This document shows, piece after piece, positions 58,355 to 64,000 of a DNA stretch of 64,000 nucleotides (position 1 is the first letter of the stretch; each line of letters opens with the position of its first letter). The stretch comes from Candidatus Sericytochromatia bacterium (GTDB lineage: Bacteria > Cyanobacteriota > Sericytochromatia > UBA7694): positions 36,141 through 100,140 of the forward strand of contig JADMKE010000033.1 of NCBI GenBank assembly GCA_018780035.1. Direction: 5' to 3'. The notes under the pieces are model-generated. The model did no database searches and had not been told where the DNA came from. It saw only the letters and a program-made list of their open reading frames with translations. Both the position numbers and the translations under genes were made by a program.

Positions 58355-59011
58355 ATGAAGACATCTCTCAATCCGACAAAGCCAACCCGTGAATGGCTCA
58401 TTCCTGCAGGACTGGTTCTGCTCAGTCTGGTCCCTGTCATTGCTGGAATGGTACGCCTGAATCAACTGGGAAGCGGAGCCCTCACGCCAGAAAATGCCCG
58501 CTTCTTTGCCTCACCCTGGCCGGTTGTGATTCATATCATCAGTGTAACGGCTTACAGTTTACTGGGTGCATTCCAGTTTTCGCCTGCCTTTCGCAGAAGA
58601 AAACCAAAATGGCACCGCCGTTCTGGATATATCTTGCTGCCGATGGCTTTTCTCACAGCCTTTAGCGGTTTATGGATGACCCTGTTTTACCCCTGGCCAA
58701 AGTTTGATGGGATAGCGGTCTTCAGCATGCGCCTGATTGTGGGGATGGCCATGACGGTGTTCCTGCTATTATCACTGGATGCGATTCGCACAAGGAAGTT
58801 TGCTTTACACGGTGCCTGGATGATACGGGCTTATGCCCTGGCTCTCGGAGCGGGAACCCAGGTATTCACCCATCTCCCCTTTGGTCTTTTTCCGAGTATC
58901 CAAAATGAAACCAGCAGGGCTGTTTGTATGGGGGCGGCTTGGCTCCTCAATTACCTGGTGGCAGAATGGGTCATTTCCCGTCAGCAAGGTTCAAAGGAGA
59001 TATATACATGA
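58355..59011 (+). CDS. DUF2306 membrane protein
   Basis: A 218-residue protein with about six hydrophobic segments. HRRSGYILLPMAFLTAFSGLWMTLFYPW and KFALHGAWMIRAYALALGAGTQVFTH carry the conserved His residues of DUF2306 proteins, which may bind heme or relate to cytochrome b561-like folds; the role is not known. I start at ATG 58355, with AAAGGAA 7 bp upstream. It overlaps the dehydrogenase-like gene by 4 bp (ATGA), so they are translationally coupled. Confidence 0.82.
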   Translation: MKTSLNPTKPTREWLIPAGLVLLSLVPVIAGMVRLNQLGSGALTPENARFFASPWPVVIHIISVTAYSLLGAFQFSPAFRRRKPKWHRRSGYILLPMAFLTAFSGLWMTLFYPWPKFDGIAVFSMRLIVGMAMTVFLLLSLDAIRTRKFALHGAWMIRAYALALGAGTQVFTHLPFGLFPSIQNETSRAVCMGAAWLLNYLVAEWVISRQQGSKEIYT

Positions 59012-59907
59012 AAGCAGTCATTTACGAGACATACGGCCCGGCAGATGTCCTGAAAATTCAGGAAGTCGAAAAACCGGTGCCCCAAAACGATGAGGTATTG
59101 ATTCAAATTTATGCCACATCAGTCACCGCTGGCGATTGGCGGTTGCGCAAGGCGGATCCCTTTTGGGCCCGCCTCTTTAACGGGCTTTTCAGGCCCAAAA
59201 GGGTGAAGATACTTGGCTTTGAGTTGGCCGGTGTGATCGCTGAAGTGGGAAAAGATGTTCAAAGCTTTAAAATTGGAGATCCTGTTTTTGCATTTTGCGG
59301 CCTCAAATTTGGCGGATATGCTGAATATGCCTGTTTAAAGGAAACAGATGTCTTGGCCCTAAAACCAGAAAACATGTCTTTTGAAGAAGCTGCCACTTTC
59401 CCGTTGGGGGCTTTAACCGCACTCAGCTTTTTACGCAAAGGTGGAATTCAAGAAGGCCAAAAAGTGCTCATTTATGGTGCCTCCGGGAGCGTGGGAACGT
59501 TTGCGGTTCAGCTGGCCAGGCATTTTGGCGCAGACGTGACAGGCGTGTGCAGCACCCAAAACATGGAACTCGTCCAATCGCTGGGTGCCCATGAAGTGAT
59601 CGATTATACCAAAGACACTCTCTCTTTGCCCCCTCAGGCCTTTGATCTGGTTTTTGATGCTGTTGGCAAAATGCCCAAATCTTTTGTCAAACAGGGTCTG
59701 AAACCCAAAGGGAAATTTGTGAGTGTGACTGGACAGGCCAAGCCCCCCAAAGCGGATTTGTTGTTTATCAAAGGCCTAATTGAAAGCGGTAAACTCACAA
59801 CGATCATTGACCGAACTTACAACCTGTCCGAAATTCAGGCTGCCCATAAATATGTCGAACAGTTTCGCAAACGGGGAAATGTTTCTGTCAGGGTTGTCTC
59901 TTCCTGA
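59008..59907 (+). CDS. Zn-independent MDR-family quinone oxidoreductase
   Basis: A 299-residue medium-chain dehydrogenase/reductase of the NADPH:quinone reductase branch: FELAGVIAEVGKDVQSFKIGDPVFAF (GroES-like domain), the nucleotide-binding IYGASGSVGTFAVQLARHFGADVTGVC, and FVSVTGQAKPP. It lacks the structural zinc cysteines of alcohol dehydrogenases, which places it in the quinone reductase/zeta-crystallin branch. It is cytosolic and would reduce quinones or enones by NADPH. Last gene of the AraC-controlled cassette. The start overlaps the DUF2306 stop by 4 bp. Confidence 0.92.
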   Translation: MKAVIYETYGPADVLKIQEVEKPVPQNDEVLIQIYATSVTAGDWRLRKADPFWARLFNGLFRPKRVKILGFELAGVIAEVGKDVQSFKIGDPVFAFCGLKFGGYAEYACLKETDVLALKPENMSFEEAATFPLGALTALSFLRKGGIQEGQKVLIYGASGSVGTFAVQLARHFGADVTGVCSTQNMELVQSLGAHEVIDYTKDTLSLPPQAFDLVFDAVGKMPKSFVKQGLKPKGKFVSVTGQAKPPKADLLFIKGLIESGKLTTIIDRTYNLSEIQAAHKYVEQFRKRGNVSVRVVSS

Positions 59908-60012
59908 CCTTCACCTGGGCTGCGTAGCAAGGGTCAGGCCGTTTTCGCCATAGGGCACAGTTAGATCGCTGTCGTAGGCATAGACCCGTGTGTGGGGGGC
60001 TCACTCAGAAAT
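59908..60012 (-). pseudogene. Possible gene remnant
   Basis: On the minus strand this stretch reads THTRVYAYDSDLTVPYGENG and ends in a stop, without a start in range. It has the look of the C-terminal end of a decayed protein, but it is too short to name. It sits between the redox cassette and an orphan gene. Confidence 0.2.
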
Positions 60013-60627
60013 TCAAAATTGCTCATTCTTAATGATGAAGCTCAGGCGGATTTCATTTAAACTGACGATCCCAATACCAATTTCTGCTTCAGATTGTGAG
60101 ATCACCCCCAGCTCTTCCAGTTCCGGTAAGCTCAGCAGTTTCACTTCATTTGGATCACGCCACGCTTTGTAAGCCATTTTGTCTTGCAAAATGGCCAATT
60201 CATGCCACAAGCAAACTCTTTTCATTAACCCATTTGAATCAAAACAACATCCGTAAATGTAATGCTTTTCCCGATAGATAAAGAAGAGCTTATCGTTCAT
60301 CCATTGAATTTCAATACAAGAGCAACCAAAAGCTTGGTTATGAGAATCAACATACCAATTCACAACGATTTTGTCATTAATCGCAATTTTTAAATAGTAG
60401 TTTGAGGAAACACTTGTTTCTCTAAATAAATGCTCCTCCATCCAAGCCCTGTGATTCCCCTGAATCGCAATATCATACTCACTTACTTGAATTTTGTATA
60501 CATCTTTATTGCTCCAGACTATAGAATCTGTCCAGACATCATTTCCACTGAGATCAACTCCAAGATGCTCCCTGACAATCGGTTTATCTAACCACAGTGA
60601 TAGCGCTTGAATATGTTTCATTTTCAA
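60013..60627 (-). CDS. Hypothetical protein in the accessory region
   Basis: A 204-residue soluble protein rich in Trp, Asn, Ile and Cys (IVREHLGVDLSGNDVWTDSIVWSN; CSCIEIQWMNDKLFFIYREKHYIYGCC). No family, signal or membrane segment is recognised. Start codons at 60627 and 60621 are both possible. The size, composition and location behind a remnant are typical of immunity-type or other quickly evolving accessory genes, an inference only. Confidence 0.55.
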   Translation of the reverse strand: MKMKHIQALSLWLDKPIVREHLGVDLSGNDVWTDSIVWSNKDVYKIQVSEYDIAIQGNHRAWMEEHLFRETSVSSNYYLKIAINDKIVVNWYVDSHNQAFGCSCIEIQWMNDKLFFIYREKHYIYGCCFDSNGLMKRVCLWHELAILQDKMAYKAWRDPNEVKLLSLPELEELGVISQSEAEIGIGIVSLNEIRLSFIIKNEQF

Positions 60628-60897
60628 TCCTGGCTTTTCATGTTTTCATCGGGCTAAATGCGAGATCACATCCATGCGGCAGCGGCTATGTACTCTCGTC
60701 TTCATATATGAAAACAGTTCATACTCTTGCCGCTTTTCAGACCCATTCATGCCAAGTCTCATATTTCTATTTCTGCTGCAAGGGTTAAAAGGCGATCCAA
60801 GATTTGCGCAGGGTGAAGGTTTGTGGGCGTCAGCCACGCCAGTTGCGTTTTGTCGGTTCGATGATTTTATCCGCTTTCATACCCTCTTTTCTATGCT
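60628..60897 (-). other. Gap with a doubtful short frame
   Basis: A 63-codon minus-strand frame (60646-60837) reads through most of this gap and ends near DVISHLAR. It has no clear ribosome site, unusual Cys/Arg content and no family. It may be the remnant of a lost gene. I see no terminator or promoter of note. Confidence 0.25.
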
Positions 60898-61497
60898 TCA
60901 ATCAGGCAAAATGGCAATGTCATTTTCATTGCCCATCCAGCTTGAAGCTATTTTTAGACTCTTTTCATGTTTAAACCATGCAGTTAACTGGGCTATTCTA
61001 GATGGGGAATCTTTGCAAGCATCGTCGTCTATGCTGAATTGTAACTTTACTTTTAAATCGTCTTCTTTCCGCTCTATTATTTCGATACAGTTGTTTGATG
61101 TGCTTTCGTGCGTGCAAGTGTAAATGTTTGTTTCAAAATCTTCTTTATTTTCATCTGTTTGCTTTACTTTGAATCCTTTGGTAAGTGCTTCAATTTTTAG
61201 GTTTTTCGTCAAATAAGAAATTTCTAGATTCAAATTTCTAAATGTATATGCTGAATCTTCTAATTGAGTAACAGCATCACAAAATATGCTAAAAAATAGT
61301 CGTCTTTCATGATGCTCTGGTCTTGTTATGTAAGATTTCAATATTTCTTTATGATCATCACTTGCATAGGGCAGGTATAGCTCAAGATTTGATGGACGGC
61401 ATTCTAATAATTGCCAAAAAGCATCACTTACGCTGTAAACTTCAGTTCCTTCGTATCTGTTTATGTATAAAAAATCTGAATTATTGTCAAAAATCAT
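60898..61497 (-). CDS. AT-rich hypothetical protein
   Basis: A 199-residue protein with low GC and A/T-ending codons. It is acidic and soluble (DDHKEILKSYITRPEHHERRLFFSIFCD; TDENKEDFETNIYTCTHEST). No motif is recognised. It resembles the AT-rich gene at 54673-55524 in composition but not in sequence. It is probably an acquired accessory gene; an immunity-like role is possible but unproven. Confidence 0.55.
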   Translation of the reverse strand: MIFDNNSDFLYINRYEGTEVYSVSDAFWQLLECRPSNLELYLPYASDDHKEILKSYITRPEHHERRLFFSIFCDAVTQLEDSAYTFRNLNLEISYLTKNLKIEALTKGFKVKQTDENKEDFETNIYTCTHESTSNNCIEIIERKEDDLKVKLQFSIDDDACKDSPSRIAQLTAWFKHEKSLKIASSWMGNENDIAILPD

Positions 61498-61542
61498 ACC
61501 AGATCCAATCGTAAAATGCAGGTGTTTTTTCTGGGCTTCAGC

Positions 61543-61719
61543 TTACGGGGCCTGAGTGTTCATCAAGGCTTTAAGGAGGGATATCCTGGATTCGGTTAGC
61601 CCTTGGCATGCTTGGCAGCGGCGTCTGCCTGAGCGGGGATAACAGACGGGTGGAGAGCCGTTATCAATCAAAATGTGCGGCGTAGACCGCTCGATTTTGC
61701 TGGTTGGCCAATTTATCAA
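61543..61719 (-). pseudogene. Short Cys-containing frame, probable remnant
   Basis: A 58-codon frame begins at a TTG after an in-frame stop and reads NWPTSKIERSTPH, then NGSPPVCYPRSGRRRCQACQG to a stop. The C-x9-C-x2-C pattern looks protein-like and could be a zinc-binding fragment. There is no ribosome site, so it is more likely the 3' remnant of a lost gene than a functional one. Confidence 0.25.
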
Positions 61720-61722
61720 TTA

Positions 61723-62253
61723 TTAAATTGTTTGTCCAAGTGTCCACCATTGTTCCCCGCATTTGATTATTTCCCCTTCTTCAGTTTCAGCATCCCATTC
61801 TACCTTGGTGCCCAATTCGACAAATGCTGGTGGTAACTCAAATCCAAACCGTTTACTTGGCTTCTCGGTATCAGGCAAGAGATTCTGCTGATGATAAAAG
61901 CTCCTGTAGTAGCTTTCATCGAAGAAAAGTGTCACTTCACTTTGAAACATGTACGGAAGCGTTAACAATACGGCCGAGCGACAATAAGGCCATTCAGCTG
62001 TCTTACAATGCTCAGCCAGTTTTGTAGCTGCAAGCAAAAGCGAGTTGATAGCCTGCCTCTGAATTCTTGGGTTGGTGGTCGGCGGCTCTACCAGTCGATC
62101 AAGGACTGGAATCTTGCAGTGCCAGTAGGGTAAGTGTTCATATGGCTGGGGATTCCAACGGTCTGCACCTTCTGCCCACTTTTCCAAGCTCCTGAGATGT
62201 CTTCGGATTCCTCGCACCTTGGCGTAAGCCCGATGAATTGACATTCTCCGCAT
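61723..62253 (-). CDS. DUF3916-like protein coupled to abiEii
   Basis: A 176-residue soluble protein starting MRRMSIHRAYAKVRGIRRHL. It resembles DUF3916 by pattern: a basic N-terminal helix, YWHCKIPVLDRLVEPPTTNPRIQRQAINSLLLAATKLAEHC, then SEVTLFFDESYYRSFYH. Its function is unknown. The ATG at 62253 overlaps the stop of the AbiEii gene (TGATG), and GGGTGG lies 8 bp upstream. It is therefore translated with the toxin-antitoxin pair, though such a third gene is not a standard part of AbiE loci. Confidence 0.68.
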   Translation of the reverse strand: MRRMSIHRAYAKVRGIRRHLRSLEKWAEGADRWNPQPYEHLPYWHCKIPVLDRLVEPPTTNPRIQRQAINSLLLAATKLAEHCKTAEWPYCRSAVLLTLPYMFQSEVTLFFDESYYRSFYHQQNLLPDTEKPSKRFGFELPPAFVELGTKVEWDAETEEGEIIKCGEQWWTLGQTI

Positions 62254-63167
62254 CAGCTTATCCACCCTTTTTCCGGCAACCAGATGGCTTTCATAGAGCC
62301 ACCAGCTGCCACAGCTTTGCTTGGAGGCATGATGAAGTTTTCCAGCCTCTCGACCACATGCGTCATCGCCAAGCTCTGCTTCAAGCGCCTGCTAAAGGCA
62401 TTCCATTGCTGCAACTTCAAAGTCTCCTCTGTAAATGTAGTTGTGAACGCCAGAGGGGAGATTTCTGGGAGCGACGTTTCCCTTCTCCCGAAGGTTGCCT
62501 TAAGTGCCTGGCAAAGAAGCTCACCTTGAAACTCCAACAACTCTGAAAGCAGATACAGGTCATAGAAATCTTTCATCCTGGTATTCTGAATTCCAAGGCT
62601 CACAATAGCCTGAAATTTTTCTGCAACAACCGTTTCCTTGGGATATGTGAGAAGTACTGGTGACGGCGAGCCATCCAGCACAACCGGAAAGGATTGTCTC
62701 CTCGGTTCTGGGGTTATGGCATCTCCAAATCCCACATCGATTTGCAGAGCGATACGCGTCTTCTCAAGGTAAGCGGGCAGGCTCAGTCGAGCACCCCCAT
62801 ACTTTTGTCCTTCTTTGATCTTGGCAGCCTGCAGTTTGTCTACATCGAAAATGAGGCCATCAGGTTCAGATAGCTCTAACCGACAGATTTCAGCAAACAC
62901 CCCTTTAAGCTTTTCTGGGCCATTGGGGCCGAAGCTCAGGAGATCGAGATCTTTTGTGACACGTAAATCCTGCTGATCCAGCCAGATGTGAAACAGCATG
63001 GCACCTTTGAGGACAAAGCGATCCTTATACGGGCTCTGTTCCAGTCTGTAGAGCAGGCGTTCAATGGCATACCGCATCAACAACTGCTGGAAATCAGCCT
63101 TCTGGGCATGAGCAAGATTTAGCAATCTCGCCTTGACCGATGCAGCTGGATTCTTCCCGGCCTTCAT
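62253..63167 (-). CDS. abiEii: AbiEii-family nucleotidyltransferase toxin
   Basis: A 304-residue DNA polymerase beta-like nucleotidyltransferase of the AbiEii/AbiGii family. FVLKGAMLFHIWLDQQDLRVTKDLDLL holds the active-site Gly and Asp residues (KGxxL, TKDLDLL). TYPKETVVAEKFQAIVSLGIQNTRMKDFYDLY contains the conserved KExxxAEKxxA and K-D-DxYD motifs. The family includes toxins that add nucleotides to tRNA acceptor ends and block translation. It is coupled to its antitoxin by ATGA (4-bp overlap) and to the DUF3916-like gene by TGATG. It probably acts as a phage-exclusion or plasmid-stabilising unit. Confidence 0.9.
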   Translation of the reverse strand: MKAGKNPAASVKARLLNLAHAQKADFQQLLMRYAIERLLYRLEQSPYKDRFVLKGAMLFHIWLDQQDLRVTKDLDLLSFGPNGPEKLKGVFAEICRLELSEPDGLIFDVDKLQAAKIKEGQKYGGARLSLPAYLEKTRIALQIDVGFGDAITPEPRRQSFPVVLDGSPSPVLLTYPKETVVAEKFQAIVSLGIQNTRMKDFYDLYLLSELLEFQGELLCQALKATFGRRETSLPEISPLAFTTTFTEETLKLQQWNAFSRRLKQSLAMTHVVERLENFIMPPSKAVAAGGSMKAIWLPEKGWIS

Positions 63168-63769
63168 GCCAGTGCCTCCAGAAAGGGGAGTATGACCTTA
63201 CTGACCCTCAGCCCCTTGGAGAAAGACCAAATCTCGTCCGCCTTGACTCCCTTTTTCAGGCCCAGCTTCAAGGCTTCTAGGGCCACATCCAGGCCGACTC
63301 GTCCCCGAAATTTAAAGCAATCTGCAATCGTTCTGGCAGAACTGAAGATTCGCACAGGCGTACTTTCAAGGACATGCGTCTCAACGCCAAGGGTCATGAG
63401 GTCTGGTTTGATCTGAACCAGTTCCAGGGTGAGATGAGGAATTTGGGGGCGATGGGCATGGGCTGGTATGGCCAGCCAGACTGCAGGTGGCAGCTGGGTC
63501 GTCAGCTCATGGTACTGCAAGGCGCTAAGCAAGCAAATCACGCCTTTGGGTACATAGTGAGCGACCTCTACCAGGCTATGAAATGACGAAAGTTCCAGCT
63601 CATTGAGAGCGTAGAGCCCCCGTCCGAGGTGTTGGATCCTGCCCTCGCTGGCCATTTCCCAAAGGTACGACTCAGGTATGTCTGAAGCCTTGAGATCGCG
63701 AGGCCGAATCATACCTTTTGCTTTCAGGAGCCGGTAAGCCTGCTCCATCATAGGAGTTGTTTCTTGCAT
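63164..63769 (-). CDS. abiEi: AbiEi-family antitoxin/transcriptional repressor
   Basis: A 201-residue protein. The N-terminus (about 8-55: AYRLLKAKGMIRPRDLKASDIPESYLWEMASEGRIQHLGRGLYAL) is a winged helix-turn-helix, and the C-terminal part (VRIFSSARTIADCFKFRGRVGLDVALEALKLGL) is the antitoxin domain. In known systems AbiEi represses its own promoter through inverted repeats and counters AbiEii. An inverted repeat lies just upstream. The stop overlaps the toxin start by 4 bp. I use ATG 63769; no strong ribosome site is seen. Confidence 0.88.
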   Translation of the reverse strand: MQETTPMMEQAYRLLKAKGMIRPRDLKASDIPESYLWEMASEGRIQHLGRGLYALNELELSSFHSLVEVAHYVPKGVICLLSALQYHELTTQLPPAVWLAIPAHAHRPQIPHLTLELVQIKPDLMTLGVETHVLESTPVRIFSSARTIADCFKFRGRVGLDVALEALKLGLKKGVKADEIWSFSKGLRVSKVILPFLEALA

Positions 63770-63779
63770 GTGTTTATGA

Positions 63780-63811
63780 TACCTAGTTCATTAAAAAAAA
63801 ACAACTAGGTA
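63780..63811. promoter_or_regulatory. Inverted-repeat operator upstream of abiEi
   Basis: TACCTAGTT (63780-63788) and AACTAGGTA (63803-63811) are perfect inverted repeats, 9 bp each, with a 14-bp AT-rich spacer. They lie 11 bp upstream of the antitoxin start. This matches the layout of AbiEi operators, where the antitoxin binds to repress its promoter. The spacer is A-rich and probably bends. Confidence 0.6.
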
Positions 63812-63915
63812 ACATTAACGGGGATTGAGTAGGAATGGAATATGCAAAGATCTGCAGCCAGGCGTCTGATGCAGTTCGTTCAGAGCCAAGCAGCTCCGTC
63901 TGCTTTGGCGGAAAT

Positions 63916-63948
63916 GTTAACTTGCCGAGCTTGCGAGGTCAAGTTAAC
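63916..63948. repeat. Inverted repeat at the right edge
   Basis: GTTAACTTG (63916-63924) and CAAGTTAAC (63940-63948) are perfect 9-bp arms with a 15-bp spacer. The spacer holds CGAGCTTGC, which is repeated directly at 63948-63956. The block flanks the hairpin at 63951-63996. Confidence 0.7.
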
Positions 63949-63950
63949 GA

Positions 63951-63996
63951 GCTTGCAGGAAAAGTGTTTTCGCAGAAAACAACTTTTTCCGCAAGC
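63951..63996. repeat. Long imperfect hairpin at the right edge
   Basis: GCTTGC pairs with GCAAGC at the ends, GGAAAAGT with ACTTTTTCC (one extra T), and GTTTTC with GAAAAC next to a 3-base loop (GCA). The structure is 46 bases. It resembles terminal or recombination sites, but the sequence stops here. Confidence 0.6.
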
Positions 63997-64000
63997 GGGT

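Noticed and set aside
54673..62265. Integron-style cassette array of orphan genes
   Set aside because: Orphan genes share an orientation in part, but no repeated recombination site was found between them.
63816..64000. Integron attC site
   Set aside because: GTTAAC-like pieces are present, but the R and L box order is not seen, and no integrase or cassette array is in the window.

Overview
The window looks like chromosome of a Gram-negative-type, non-photosynthetic bacterium of about 50-55% GC. Evidence: many lipoproteins with clear lipoboxes, a stand-alone rpsD, hemB, biotin-dependent carboxylase genes and mostly short intergenic gaps. No rRNA, tRNA, transposase or CRISPR array was found. 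Long TPR regulators, subtilase lipoproteins, an acyl-ACP-reductase-like domain and an arsenosugar-type operon would fit a lineage near Cyanobacteriota (Melainabacteria/Sericytochromatia-like), but this is a weak inference and no gene here fixes the taxonomy.

Layout. 1-4.6 kb: a truncated FHA-GAF protein, two tandem subtilase lipoproteins and a pilin-like protein. 4.7-11.6 kb: a tight plus-strand operon of dynamin-like GTPase, SbcD nuclease, EamA transporter, lipoprotein and YaeQ. 11.5-15.7 kb: a VanZ-like protein, two convergent HExxH (zinc-peptidase-like) proteins and a small membrane protein. 15.8-20.8 kb: both subunits of a methylcrotonyl-CoA-carboxylase-type enzyme, then two small unknown proteins. 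20.9-24.5 kb: a five-gene minus-strand operon typical of arsenosugar synthesis (phosphorylase, peroxidase-like protein, ArsS radical SAM enzyme, two glycosyltransferases), with no arsM. 24.6-34.5 kb: a phytase-like esterase, a FlgO/TPR protein, an NCS2 permease, an M28 peptidase, a PPP phosphatase, HemB and a methyltransferase-TPR protein. 34.5-41.2 kb: a lipoprotein with a long low-complexity tail, its XRE-TPR regulator, a candidate small RNA, and a very large protein built like animal soluble adenylyl cyclase. 41.3-44.8 kb: rpsD and small genes.

44.9-53.9 kb holds one 2983-residue polyketide synthase/non-ribosomal peptide synthetase in the order KS-KR-ACP-C-A-PCP-C-reductase. Its C-terminal domain resembles the cyanobacterial fatty acyl-ACP reductase rather than the usual SDR-type terminal reductase, which predicts an aldehyde (or alcohol) product by an unusual release route. 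I regard this as the most interesting single locus.

53.9-64 kb is an accessory region: a RibD/DHFR-like protein, AT-rich orphan genes, an AraC-controlled redox cassette, gene remnants, and an AbiE-type toxin-antitoxin operon extended by a translationally coupled third gene. It ends in dense inverted repeats at the right edge.
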